A stretch of 64,000 nucleotides of DNA from Rufibacter immobilis (GCF_003721565.1 NZ_RJJE01000009.1:62001-126000); one strand, 5' to 3'; counted from the stretch's first letter, positions 44,880 to 54,023 are shown. Numbers and translations are program-made. The notes: generated by a model not told the origin, from the sequence alone.

Positions 44880-45977
44880 ATGAAAATCAAACACATCGTC
44901 TATGCGCTGCTCATCATTGGTTTAGGAGCTTTGGTCTATTACCGTATTTCCAGCAACAAAGAACAGGCTGGAGCCGGCGGACCGGGCGGCGGTAAAGGTC
45001 CAGGCGGACCCGGTGGGCCCGGAGGCGGAGCACCAGCCATGCGCGTCAGTGGTATTGTAGCCACTCCACAGGAATTCGCCAACTCCTTATCGGTAACCGG
45101 TTCCATTGAAGCCAATGAGCAGGTAGAGATTAGAGCCCAGGTATCAGGGCAAGTTCGCAGCATTACGTTTAGCGAAGGCGGCAACGTACGCAAAGGCCAA
45201 GTGCTGGCTAAAATTGATGATTCTGAACTCAGAGCCCAATTGGCGCAGGCCCAAACCCGCCAAAGCCTGACGGCCGAGAACGAGCGCCGCGCCCGTTTGC
45301 TCCTCCAGAAAGAAGCCATTAGCCGTGAAGAGTATGACGTAGCCCGCGCCGAGCTCAAAACTGCCCAGGCGCAGATTCAGCTGGTGCAGGCCCAACTGGC
45401 GAAAACGTCTATTGTGGCTCCGTTTTCTGGCAAGGTGGGGTTAAGAGCTATTTCTGAGGGTGCGTTCTTAACGCCAGAGACTGTGGTGACCAATCTGGTG
45501 AGCACCAACCCGGTTAAGATCACCTTCGCCGTTCCGGAAAAATACGCTTCCCAGGTAAAAGTAAACACGGAGCTTACCTTCACGGTGGCCGGTTCCTCAG
45601 ACAAATTCACCGCCAAGGTGTACGCCATTGAGCCTAACATTGCGGCAGCCACCCGCACCCTGCAATTACGGGCGCGGGCAGACAACCCCAACGGTGTGTT
45701 GTTGCCGGGTTCCTTCGCCAATATTCAACTACCTTTAACGGTTATACCAGACGCGCTCCTCATTCCTACCCAGGCGGTAGTGCCGGTACAGAACGGTAAA
45801 AAAGTGTTCATTGCAGAAAACGGCAAAGCCAAGGAAGTCATGATTGAAACCAGCACCCGCACAGAGAAAGACCTATTGGTAACCTCGGGCATCAGCGCCG
45901 GAGACACCATCCTGACCACCGGCGTGATGTCTTTGAAAGCAGGAAGCCCAGTGCGCGTAGCGCCGGCCAAGCAATAA
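44880..45977 (+). CDS. RND efflux periplasmic adaptor (membrane fusion protein)
   Basis: A 365-residue adaptor of the AcrA/MexA type that links the inner-membrane pump to the outer-membrane channel. It has an N-terminal membrane anchor (residues 5-22), an unusual Gly/Pro-rich linker (about 31-54) and a lipoyl/barrel-sandwich half-motif SVTGSIEANEQVEIRAQVSG. An alpha-hairpin (about 115-175) and a second half-motif TSIVAPFSGKVGLRAISEGA follow. It is the first gene of a three-gene operon: 16 bases separate it from the pump. No local regulator is present. Confidence 0.95.
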   Translation: MKIKHIVYALLIIGLGALVYYRISSNKEQAGAGGPGGGKGPGGPGGPGGGAPAMRVSGIVATPQEFANSLSVTGSIEANEQVEIRAQVSGQVRSITFSEGGNVRKGQVLAKIDDSELRAQLAQAQTRQSLTAENERRARLLLQKEAISREEYDVARAELKTAQAQIQLVQAQLAKTSIVAPFSGKVGLRAISEGAFLTPETVVTNLVSTNPVKITFAVPEKYASQVKVNTELTFTVAGSSDKFTAKVYAIEPNIAAATRTLQLRARADNPNGVLLPGSFANIQLPLTVIPDALLIPTQAVVPVQNGKKVFIAENGKAKEVMIETSTRTEKDLLVTSGISAGDTILTTGVMSLKAGSPVRVAPAKQ

Positions 45978-45993
45978 TCTAAATCCATTTAAA

Positions 45994-48900
45994 ATGAGTT
46001 TATCCACCACCAGTATAAAACGCCCGGTCTTCACGATTGTGCTCAACCTGCTCCTCATGCTGTTTGGGGTGATTGGGTACACGTTCCTGGGCATACGGGA
46101 ATATCCGTCCATTGACCCGGCCATCGTGTCGGTACGGACCACCTACTCCGGGGCCAACTCTGATATCATTGAGTCCCAGATCACAGAGCCCCTGGAGAAA
46201 GCCATCAACTCCATTGACGGTATCCGGAACATTTCCTCTACCAGTAACCAGGGCTCCAGCAACATCAACATTGAGTTCAACCTGGACAAAAACCTGGAAG
46301 AGGCGGCCAACGACGTGCGTGACAAAGTATCGCAGGCGGTAAGAAGTCTGCCCGAGGACATTGATGCCCCGCCGGTAGTTTCCAAAGCCGATGCTGACTC
46401 TGAGCCTATCATCACCATGACGGTCCGCAGCGCCACCCGTGACGCTCTGCAACTCTCAGATTACGCCGAGAACGTAATTTCCCAACGTCTGCAAACCATT
46501 CCTGGCGTAAGTAGCGTGCAGATTTGGGGGCAGAAACGTTACGCTATGCGCTTATGGCTAGACCCTATGAAACTGGCCTCTTACGGTTTGACCGTAGGCG
46601 ACGTACGCACCGCCCTCAACCGCCAGAACGTGGAACTGCCTACCGGAAAAGTAAGCGGCAGCAACACGGAACTGACGGTAAGAACGCTTGGTAACTTATC
46701 TAACGAGCAACAGTTCAACGACCTCATCATCTCTTCTCAGGGAGAGACCATTACCCGTTTCAGTGACATAGGGCAGGCCGAACTTGGGCCCGAGAACCTG
46801 GAGACCAAAATGACGGAATCTGGCGTGCCCATGGTGGGGATGGCCATTATTCCGCAGCCGGGCACAAACTACCTGGACATTGCCGGTAACTTCTACGAGC
46901 AGTTTGATAAGTTAAAAACAGAGCTCCCGCAGGACCTGCAGCTGGATATTGTGATGGACAACACCCTGTTCATCAAGAAATCGGTGACCGAGGTGGCAGA
47001 AACCATCCTTATCTCACTGGTGCTGGTAATTGTCATTATTTACCTGTTCTTCCGGGACTGGGGCATCGCGTTCCGCCCGTTGATCGACATTCCGGTGTCT
47101 TTGATTGCCACGTTCTTCATCATGTACCTGGCAGGCTTCTCCATCAATGTCTTGACCTTGCTGGCCATTGTACTGGCTACCGGTCTGGTGGTAGATGACG
47201 GGATTGTGGTGACGGAGAACATCTATAAAAAGGTAGAGGAAGGCATGTCTCCTATTGAGGCGGCCATCAAAGGTTCCAATGAGATTTTTCTGGCGGTTAT
47301 CTCCATCTCCATCACGCTGGCGGCGGTATTCTTACCAGTTATCTTCCTGGAAGGCTTCGTGGGAAGATTGTTCCGTGAGTTTGGGGTGGTGATTGGCGCG
47401 GCCGTATTGATCTCAGCGTTCGTCTCCCTGACCTTAACCCCCATGCTGAATGCCTACTTGATGAAAGGCGGCGTTCACAAACGCTCTAAATTCTATGAGT
47501 GGACAGAGCCGTTCTTCCAGAACATGAACCAAGGCTACGCCGATGCCCTGAGCGGTTTCATGAAACGGAAATGGCTCAGTTTCCCTATCATTGCGGCTTG
47601 TCTTGGCTTAATTGCGCTGTTTTACAATGTGCTACAGAAAGAAACCGCCCCGTATGATGACCGCAGCATGCTACGGGTTATGTCTACGGCTCCCGAAGGT
47701 TCTTCCTATGAATACATGGAGCGCTTCATGACTGAACTGAGCCAATTGGTAGATGACTCCATTCCAGAGAAACAAGTGAACCTGGTTATTACGTCTCCCG
47801 GCTTCGGGGGCTCTGGCTCTGTGAACAGCGGGATGATGCGTTTGGCGTTAAAGCAACCTGAAGACCGGGAACGATCCCAGAAAGAAGTGGCAGATCACCT
47901 GTCCAAGTTGGTGCGCCGTTACCCAGAAGCCCGTACCAATGTGATTCAGCAACCTACTATCTCCGTTAACCGCCGCGGTGGTCAGCCTATCCAGTACATC
48001 ATTCAGGCACCAAACTTCCAGAAACTGGAAGAAAAGATTCCGCAGTTTATGGAAGCGGTGAACAATGACCCCACGTTTGTGATGCCCGATGTGAACCTCA
48101 AATTCAATAAACCGGAGATTAACATCACCATTGACCGCGAGAAAGCCCAAAGCCTGGGCGTATCTGTGATTGACGTGGCCCAAACCTTACAGTTGTCATT
48201 AAGCGGGCAGCGTTTTGGGTACTTCCTCATGAACGGCCGCCAATATCAGGTGATGGGCCAGTTTGACCGCCCAGACCGCGACGATCCTATGGATTTAACC
48301 TCCCTGTTTGTGCGCAGCTCCAACGGCCAACTGATTCAGCTGGACAATGTGGTTACGATGGAGGAACGAAGCAGCCCACCGCAGCTGTACCACAACAACC
48401 GTTATTTATCAGCTACGGTATCTGCGGGTCTGGCTCCGGGCAAAAGTATTGGCGATGGCATTGAAGCCATGGACCGTATCAAAGAGCAGGTGCTGGATGA
48501 GTCTTTCTCCACTGACTTAGGCGGGGAATCACGTGACTTCGTGGAAAGCGGTTCCAACACCATGTTCGCCTTCGGGTTGGCTTTGCTGCTGATCTACCTC
48601 ATTCTGGCGGCGCAGTTTGAAAGCTTCATTGATCCGTTCATTATCATCTTGACGGTACCAATGGCGGTGGCTGGGGCTATGCTCTCTCTGTGGTTGTTTG
48701 GGCAAACCTGGAACATCTTCAGCCAGATTGGGACCATCATGCTCATCGGGCTGGTAACCAAAAACGGTATCCTGATTGTGGAGTTTGCGAACCAGCTGCG
48801 GGAAGAGGGCAAATCTAAGATGGACGCCATTCTGGAAGCCTCAGAAGCCCGCCTGCGTCCAATCCTGATGACCAGTTTGGCCATTGCCTTGGGTGCCTTG

Positions 48901-49095
48901 CCAATTGCCCTAGCCTTGGGGGCCGCAGCTCAAAGCCGGATGGGCATGGGGATAGTGATTGTGGGAGGTACTATTTTCTCCCTGGTGCTCACCCTGTTCA
49001 TTATTCCGGCTATTTATTCCATGTGGTCTAAGGAACGCAAACACCACCCAGAGTTTGACCACATTGAAGAGTACGAAAAAGCAGTTGCCCACTAA
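45994..49095 (+). CDS. RND-family multidrug efflux pump (AcrB/MexB type)
   Basis: A 1033-residue proton-driven inner-membrane pump of the HAE-1 class. It starts with SIKRPVFTIVLNLLLMLFGV. The twin Asp of TM4 are in GLVVDDGIVVTENIY near residue 400, and the large periplasmic loops have the expected places. Near the end it has LIGLVTKNGILIVEFANQL and RLRPILMTSLA. The paired TM4 Asp and TM10 Lys support a working proton relay. It is translated with the adaptor and channel in one operon. Substrates are probably amphiphilic drugs. Confidence 0.96.
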   Translation: MSLSTTSIKRPVFTIVLNLLLMLFGVIGYTFLGIREYPSIDPAIVSVRTTYSGANSDIIESQITEPLEKAINSIDGIRNISSTSNQGSSNINIEFNLDKNLEEAANDVRDKVSQAVRSLPEDIDAPPVVSKADADSEPIITMTVRSATRDALQLSDYAENVISQRLQTIPGVSSVQIWGQKRYAMRLWLDPMKLASYGLTVGDVRTALNRQNVELPTGKVSGSNTELTVRTLGNLSNEQQFNDLIISSQGETITRFSDIGQAELGPENLETKMTESGVPMVGMAIIPQPGTNYLDIAGNFYEQFDKLKTELPQDLQLDIVMDNTLFIKKSVTEVAETILISLVLVIVIIYLFFRDWGIAFRPLIDIPVSLIATFFIMYLAGFSINVLTLLAIVLATGLVVDDGIVVTENIYKKVEEGMSPIEAAIKGSNEIFLAVISISITLAAVFLPVIFLEGFVGRLFREFGVVIGAAVLISAFVSLTLTPMLNAYLMKGGVHKRSKFYEWTEPFFQNMNQGYADALSGFMKRKWLSFPIIAACLGLIALFYNVLQKETAPYDDRSMLRVMSTAPEGSSYEYMERFMTELSQLVDDSIPEKQVNLVITSPGFGGSGSVNSGMMRLALKQPEDRERSQKEVADHLSKLVRRYPEARTNVIQQPTISVNRRGGQPIQYIIQAPNFQKLEEKIPQFMEAVNNDPTFVMPDVNLKFNKPEINITIDREKAQSLGVSVIDVAQTLQLSLSGQRFGYFLMNGRQYQVMGQFDRPDRDDPMDLTSLFVRSSNGQLIQLDNVVTMEERSSPPQLYHNNRYLSATVSAGLAPGKSIGDGIEAMDRIKEQVLDESFSTDLGGESRDFVESGSNTMFAFGLALLLIYLILAAQFESFIDPFIIILTVPMAVAGAMLSLWLFGQTWNIFSQIGTIMLIGLVTKNGILIVEFANQLREEGKSKMDAILEASEARLRPILMTSLAIALGALPIALALGAAAQSRMGMGIVIVGGTIFSLVLTLFIIPAIYSMWSKERKHHPEFDHIEEYEKAVAH

Positions 49096-49119
49096 TCATT
49101 CCTTTGAACTAAACCTTTT

Positions 49120-50451
49120 ATGTTAAAAAATAGATTTGGTCTCCTGCCCCTGCTGGTCCTCATGATGCTTTTTAGCGCACGAGCGGCCCAGGCGCAGGAG
49201 GTCCTGACCTTAGAAGAAGCCGTTAGGATAGCACTGGAACGGAACTATGACATTAAGCTATCTGCCAATGACGAGCGCATTGCGGAAAACAACGTAACCA
49301 GAGGCAACGCCGGCATGTTGCCCACCGTTAGTGCAACGCTGAATAATAATGGCTCAATTCAGAACAGCACCCAAGATCGCGGTGATGGCAGACCTATAAA
49401 TGAAGTAAGTTGGGGGAAAAGCTCAAACCTAAATTATGGTGTAGGCTTGAACTGGACCATCTTCAATGGCTTTGCTATGTTTACTCGTTATGAGCAGTTA
49501 CAGGAACTTGAGAAGCTTGGGGAAGCCAACCTCCAGTTAATTATCCTTTCCCGTGTAGGCGACGTGATGAGCACCTTTTATGAACTGGTGCAGCAGCAAC
49601 ACCAACTCAAAGCGTATGATACAGCCATTGCCATTTCCCGCCTGCGGGTAACCACCGCCCAGAACCGGTTTGAAATAGGAAAAGCCGCGCGTTTGGAGGT
49701 ACTTAACGCGCAGGTAGACTTCAACACAGACACTACCAACCTGTTACGCCAGCAGGAACTGTACCGCAACACCCAGATCAGGTTGAATGAACTGATGGCT
49801 AGAGACGTCAATATCAGATTCAGTGTACCGGACCAGTTGCTGATTGACGATCAACTCACCCTGGGAACCCTCTCTACCCAAGCCGCACAGCAGAACCCTT
49901 CCTTGAAAGCAGCTTTGCTTAACCGCAGGATTGTTGAGCTAGATGCAAAGCTGGTCAGAGCAAATCGTTTACCAGTGATTGGTGTGAGCACCGGATATAA
50001 CTTTTCTAGAAACCAAAATGCTTTATCACCATTAGGATTCACCTCAATTTCTTCTGGAAATGGTTTAACGTATGGCGTTACGGCTTCGGTGCCCATCTTC
50101 AACGGGTTCAACCAGCGCCGGCTGGAGCAGAATGCCAATGTGCTCATCAACAGTGCGCAGCTGCAGTATGAACAGGTCAACCAGAACATCAACGCCCAGT
50201 TGGCCTCGGCGTACCAAACGTACCTGACCAACCTGAGCCTGGTGAAACTGGAGGAGAACAACCAGCGCATCGCCCGCCAGAACCTGGACATCACCATGGA
50301 TAAATACCGCCTGGGTAGCATTACCACGGTAGAGGTGAGAGATGCCCAACTCAACTACGTGAATGCCACCGTTAGATACAGCAACGCGCAGTATCTGGCC
50401 AAGTTAGGCGAGATTGCGCTGAAGGAGATTGCCGGTACGCTAAACCTGTAA
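49120..50451 (+). CDS. TolC-family outer-membrane efflux channel
   Basis: A 443-residue outer-membrane factor with signal peptide (1-25, ending AQAQ). The two tandem OEP repeats have LTLEEAVRIALERNYDIKLS at the start, AARLEVLNAQVDFNTDTTNL in the first half and ITTVEVRDAQLNYVNATVRY in the second. It is the third gene of the efflux operon, 24 bases after the pump. The unit ends 18 bases later with a near-perfect dispersed palindrome followed by T residues. Confidence 0.95.
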   Translation: MLKNRFGLLPLLVLMMLFSARAAQAQEVLTLEEAVRIALERNYDIKLSANDERIAENNVTRGNAGMLPTVSATLNNNGSIQNSTQDRGDGRPINEVSWGKSSNLNYGVGLNWTIFNGFAMFTRYEQLQELEKLGEANLQLIILSRVGDVMSTFYELVQQQHQLKAYDTAIAISRLRVTTAQNRFEIGKAARLEVLNAQVDFNTDTTNLLRQQELYRNTQIRLNELMARDVNIRFSVPDQLLIDDQLTLGTLSTQAAQQNPSLKAALLNRRIVELDAKLVRANRLPVIGVSTGYNFSRNQNALSPLGFTSISSGNGLTYGVTASVPIFNGFNQRRLEQNANVLINSAQLQYEQVNQNINAQLASAYQTYLTNLSLVKLEENNQRIARQNLDITMDKYRLGSITTVEVRDAQLNYVNATVRYSNAQYLAKLGEIALKEIAGTLNL

Positions 50452-50469
50452 TTCCTCTTTTGCGTGTTG

Positions 50470-50513
50470 AAGCGTTTAGGGGCCGTTTTTGGAAAAACGG
50501 CCCCTAAACGCTT
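50470..50513. repeat. Dispersed palindrome, copy 26
   Basis: AAGCGTTTAGGGGCCGTTTTT pairs perfectly with its complement, then a T run (CTTTTTTC). It closes the efflux operon and works as a textbook intrinsic terminator in the plus direction. Confidence 0.95.
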
Positions 50514-50541
50514 TTTTCTTTTACCTCTAATACATTTCTTC

Positions 50542-51459
50542 ATGCCGAACCACTTGGCTTACTCCGCCCTCAACTACTTTGGAGCATCTGACCTGGACCG
50601 GGCTCATTTACGGAGGCGGGATGCCGCATGGCTCAGCCAACGGCTGCAAGATCCTGCCACTGTGCTGCTGCCCTTCCTGCACCTGAAACCGCTTCTCTCA
50701 GACACCCACCAACTGATGACTTTGTCAGTGAACGAGCTTCCTGTGCAGGACCTTGGCCTTAGTCCTATCTTTTTAGGCCTGAAAGAAGACCGCGCCTACT
50801 TTGCCATAGATTTGCAGGAAGACCATGGGTTTATTCCGCTGGGCGGAAGTTTTCAGGAGCTTTGAGAGGCCACGCTGCCATTGGCCCGGCCCCAGAGTTC
50901 GCTGCTAGCCTACGCCAAAGCCATGATCCATTGGAACCGGCAGCACCAGTTCTGCCATGTTTGCGGGGCTCAGGCCGTTTCCAAAGACGCGGGGCATGGC
51001 AGGAAGTGTACCAACCCGGCCTGCCACACCTCGCACTTCCCCCGCACAGACACCGCCGTCATTGCCATGGTCACCTGCGGAAATAGCGGACTACTCGCCC
51101 GTCAGGCCTCGTGGCCCCAGGGACAATACGCGACCATCGCAGGCTTTCTGGAACCCGGCGAGACACTGGAAAACGCCGTGGCCCGGGAAGTGCAGGAAGA
51201 AGTGGGCTTGCAGGTGACGCAGGTGGAATACCACTCTTCGCAGCCCTGGCCGTTTCCGGCTTCCATTATGGTGGGGTTCACAGCCCGGGCAGAAAACACG
51301 CATCTGCACCTGGACCCCGCCGAAATTGAGGATGCCCGCTGGTTTACCCGCTCCCAACTCAAGGAATTGGTGTCTACCGGAGAAATCAAATTACCCCCAG
51401 CCCTTTCCATTTCTTACCGGCTCATCCAGGATTGGCTCAACGCCGATGGCGAGCAGTAG
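50542..51459 (+). pseudogene. nudC: NudC-type NAD(H) pyrophosphatase interrupted by one in-frame TGA
   Basis: Two open frames in the same phase (50542-50865 and 50866-51459) together make a full-length NudC of about 305 residues. The N-terminal domain ends FQEL, then TGA (50863-50865), then EATLPLARP. The C-terminal part has the zinc ribbon CHVCG...CTNPAC, the Nudix box GFLEPGETLENAVAREVQEE and the NudC signature SSQPWPFPAS. NudC hydrolyses NADH and removes NAD caps from RNA. The stop stands where relatives have Arg (an REA/REV motif), consistent with CGA to TGA. It is a recent nonsense mutation, a sequencing error, or read-through; the C-terminal half might also be translated alone from a start near 50881. 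Confidence 0.85.
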
Positions 51460-51480
51460 GATTCACTATTTGCATATCGC

Positions 51481-51520
51481 CTGTTTTGGGGCCGTTTTTT
51501 GAAAATCAGCCCCTAAACAG
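51481..51520. repeat. Dispersed palindrome, copy 27
   Basis: CTGTTTTGGGGCCG faces CAGCCCCTAAACAG with two mismatches. It follows nudC by about 20 bases. Confidence 0.8.
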
Positions 51521-51642
51521 CCAAAAGAGATTCTCTATCTCATTATCTTTACTGGTGCTCTTCCGTTAATTTTTCCATTGGAAAAGCAGGGGCAGCACTT
51601 CCATTCGTGCTGGCAGCAGCATCGGATTAAAGGCATTCCTCC

Positions 51643-52518
51643 ATGATCAATAAATTAGCGGCTCGTCTGAAACACCTTCATCTGGTTGACCGCCTTAAGA
51701 ACCTGTTTTCAAAAGATTTCACAGAAATCATCAATCCGCCACAGCCTTCTGCCAGGTTTTACGTGTCTGTTTGCTGCATTGCCAAAGATGAAAATGAGTA
51801 TCTGGAGGAATGGATCAACTACCACCTCAAGGTTGGAGTGGAGCATTTTTACCTCTATGACAATGACAGCAAAGTACCCCTGAAAGAAACCTTGGCTAAG
51901 GCAGGGCTCCTGAAACATGCCACCGTCATTAGAACGGTGGGGCGGGCCAAACAAAACAAGGCCTACCTCCACTGCCTGAAAATGTACGGCGGCACTTCCC
52001 GCTGGATTGGTTTCATTGACGCTGATGAATTCATTGTTCCCAAAGCCCCCAAAGGCGATTTACCGGCGTTCCTGAAAGTGTATGAACCGTATGGAGGCGT
52101 TGGGGTTAACTGGATGTTCTTCGGGTCAAGCGGGCACCGGAACAGGACCCAGCGGCCGTTGTTGGAAAGCTTTCTGCTTAGGTCCGAGGAAAGCTACGAC
52201 AATAACCGCCACATCAAAAGCATTGTGCAACCTGCTTTTGTGCAAGGAATCCTGAACTCGCATAGCTTTGCCTATAAACCCAATGCGTTCTGCGTGAACG
52301 AAAATTTTACGCCTATAGAAGGCGCTTTTTCAGAGGTTAGCGTGGCTAAAATTCAGCTTAACCATTACTACTGCCGGTCTTTTGAGGAGTATGCGGAAAA
52401 GATCAGGAGAGGAAACGCAGATTCTTTCAGGAAGAGATCAATGGAACACTTTTACCTGCATGACAAAGACTGCAACAAAGTAAGGGATACCACCATCCTT
52501 GATCTCTTTAGCTCCTGA
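51643..52518 (+). CDS. Glycosyltransferase family 92-like protein
   Basis: A 291-residue GT-A-type enzyme (PF01697/PF13704-like). Signatures are VCCIAKDENEYLEEWINYHL, GVEHFYLYDNDSK, the metal-binding WIGFIDADEF and QLNHYYCRSFEEY near the C-terminus. Such proteins transfer hexose (often galactose) to surface glycans. No transporter or other glycan gene adjoins, so it appears to be an orphan. No signal peptide; it acts on the cytoplasmic side. Confidence 0.88.
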   Translation: MINKLAARLKHLHLVDRLKNLFSKDFTEIINPPQPSARFYVSVCCIAKDENEYLEEWINYHLKVGVEHFYLYDNDSKVPLKETLAKAGLLKHATVIRTVGRAKQNKAYLHCLKMYGGTSRWIGFIDADEFIVPKAPKGDLPAFLKVYEPYGGVGVNWMFFGSSGHRNRTQRPLLESFLLRSEESYDNNRHIKSIVQPAFVQGILNSHSFAYKPNAFCVNENFTPIEGAFSEVSVAKIQLNHYYCRSFEEYAEKIRRGNADSFRKRSMEHFYLHDKDCNKVRDTTILDLFSS

Positions 52519-52551
52519 TATTGCCGCACACCCATCAACTTTCATTTGGTT

Positions 52552-52602
52552 CCCAAGCAACAAGCCCTGCCAGAAAAGACTCTGACAGGGCTTGTTGCTT
52601 GG
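52552..52602. terminator. Long hairpin between convergent genes
   Basis: CCCAAGCAACAAGCCCTG and its complement pair with one inner mismatch. It lies between the glycosyltransferase and thioesterase stops. It is unrelated to the dispersed palindrome and occupies a convergent gap lacking a copy. Confidence 0.85.
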
Positions 52603-52616
52603 GGAAGACTCTATTT

Positions 52617-53135
52617 CTAAGAAGCACTATTTGCTTTCATCTGCGCCCGCAGTTGCTTCACGCGGTCTTCAAACAAGGTTGGCGTTTCTTCTTTGGCCAC
52701 CACTTCCTGGAACAACTCCATGAGTTCGGGTTCGTGCTGGGCGCGTTCGTTTTTGCGGACGTCAATGTACACGAACTTGGTCCAGAGCACAGATTTCAGC
52801 TTCTTTTTCTCGGCGTCAAACATGAGGTGCTCTACCAACATGCTGGTTTCGGTCACGTGCCGGATGCTGGTCTGGATGGTCACCAATTCCCGCACCAGCG
52901 CCGGGTTCAGGTACACAATCTGGTTCTGGCCCACCACCCAGGCCCGACCTGTTTTCCGGAAGAAGGCATGGATGTCCAGCCCATAGGCGGCCTCCACCTG
53001 GTCTTCGCGCTCATTCTGGAAATAATTGAGGAAAGCGCTGTTGTTCAAGTGCCCGAAGGGATCGCAGTGATCGAACCGAATGCGGGTCTGGCTTTCCAGC
53101 ACAGAGGGTTTAGGGTTTGTTGTTTCTTCTTTCAT
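52617..53135 (-). CDS. 4HBT-family acyl-CoA thioesterase
   Basis: A 172-residue hotdog-fold thioesterase. The catalytic region is RIRFDHCDPFGHLNNSAFLN, with the conserved Asp and the HLNNS of the family. It hydrolyses acyl-CoA thioesters of unknown chain. A 19-bp operator-like sequence 11 bases upstream is shared with the TetR gene just before it, so the two are probably co-regulated. It follows the regulator stop by 44 bases and can also be reached by read-through. Confidence 0.9.
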   Translation of the reverse strand: MKEETTNPKPSVLESQTRIRFDHCDPFGHLNNSAFLNYFQNEREDQVEAAYGLDIHAFFRKTGRAWVVGQNQIVYLNPALVRELVTIQTSIRHVTETSMLVEHLMFDAEKKKLKSVLWTKFVYIDVRKNERAQHEPELMELFQEVVAKEETPTLFEDRVKQLRAQMKANSAS

Positions 53136-53145
53136 AGTTTCTGAG

Positions 53146-53164
53146 AATATACCGATTGGTTTAT
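53146..53164. promoter_or_regulatory. TetR operator upstream of the thioesterase
   Basis: AATATACCGATTGGTTTAT, identical at 18 of 19 positions to the site upstream of the tetR gene. The centre is a near-palindrome ACCGATTGGT. Confidence 0.75.
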
Positions 53165-53179
53165 GACAAGGGAAATTTT

Positions 53180-53791
53180 TTAGCGCACCTCCAGTTCCTG
53201 TCTCAGCCAGCGCTCCAGCTGGTTCAGCACTGTCTGTAAGGGTTCTGAGCTGTTGTAGGCTTTGCCCAGGAGAATACCGCCCTCTACGGTGGCCACAAAA
53301 AACGTGGCCAGCTGCTGGGAATTAGCCATTACATTAAACTCACCCTGTTCCTGCCCCAGCGCTATGATTTTGCGCAAGCCTTTGTGCAGGCGGTCCAGGA
53401 CCTTGACCACCCGCTCATGCAGGGCCGGGTGGTTATCATCTGCTTCTACGGCGGTATTGAGCAAAGGGCAGCCGCCCGCCAGGATGGGATTGCTGAGATA
53501 GGTACGGTAAAAATTCAGCAGAGCCCGCAGTTTCTCGCCCGCTTTCTGGTAAGGGGCCATGGCATCGCCCACACGGTCAATGAGGGCTTGGGCGGCAAAC
53601 TCAAAGGCCGCGACGGCCAGTTCGTCTTTGCTGCCGAAGTGTCCGTACAGACAGCCCTTGGTTACTCCAGTGGCCTCCATCAAATCTTGGTAAGATGTGC
53701 CGGCAAAGCCTTTACGGTTAAACAGCTCCGCCGCCCGCTCCACAATGAGGTGGCGCGTCTGCTCGGCTTTACTTGTCTGCGGAAGTTTCAT
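53180..53791 (-). CDS. TetR/AcrR-family transcriptional regulator
   Basis: A 203-residue repressor. The N-terminal HTH (residues 9-55) has the typical RHLIVERAAELFNRKGFAGT, then SYQDLMEATGVTKGCLYGHF. The C-terminal helical domain (about 80-200) includes LSNPILAGGCPLLNTAVEAD, as in the YxaF/LmrA-type group. It is likely to sense an acyl or aromatic compound and to control its own gene and the thioesterase via two nearly identical operators. Confidence 0.92.
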   Translation of the reverse strand: MKLPQTSKAEQTRHLIVERAAELFNRKGFAGTSYQDLMEATGVTKGCLYGHFGSKDELAVAAFEFAAQALIDRVGDAMAPYQKAGEKLRALLNFYRTYLSNPILAGGCPLLNTAVEADDNHPALHERVVKVLDRLHKGLRKIIALGQEQGEFNVMANSQQLATFFVATVEGGILLGKAYNSSEPLQTVLNQLERWLRQELEVR

Positions 53792-53796
53792 GCGAG

Positions 53797-53827
53797 CAAA
53801 TATACCAATTGGTTTATTTCAAACAAA
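53797..53827 (-). promoter_or_regulatory. Promoter of the tetR gene
   Basis: On minus: TTTG (53827-53824), 19 nt, TATATTTG (53804-53797), a full -33/-7 pair just before the start at 53791. The operator lies inside the spacer and -7, so bound repressor would block RNA polymerase. Confidence 0.7.
53799..53817. promoter_or_regulatory. TetR operator upstream of tetR
   Basis: AATATACCAATTGGTTTAT with the perfect palindrome ACCAATTGGT at 53804-53813. It overlaps the -7 region. Its twin lies upstream of the thioesterase. Confidence 0.78.
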
Positions 53828-53860
53828 GGAGGGCTGTCCCTCCCTTGCCCCTACTCCCTA

Positions 53861-53908
53861 CCTTGCGTTTAGGGGCTGTTTTTCCAAAAACAGCCCCTAA
53901 ACGCAAGG
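53861..53908. repeat. Dispersed palindrome, copy 28, near-perfect 48-mer
   Basis: CCTTGCGTTTAGGGGCTG pairs with CAGCCCCTAAACGCAAGG; only the central base pair is mismatched. The CCTT flanks are copy-specific. It lies between two minus-strand genes. Confidence 0.95.
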
Positions 53909-53928
53909 CAGCCGAACACAACAAAAAA

Positions 53929-53959
53929 AAGAGCCCAGCACCAAGGGTACCGGGCTCTT
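53929..53959. terminator. Short hairpin
   Basis: AAGAGCCC and GGGCTCTT pair around 15 nt, preceded by an A tract. In the minus direction this gives a stem followed by T residues. It is the second hairpin in this gap. Confidence 0.55.
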
Positions 53960-54023
53960 CGGGAGCATGAAAGTGTATTTTAATTCGGTTAACGGGCCAA
54001 ACAAATGTCCTACTTGGTAATTG

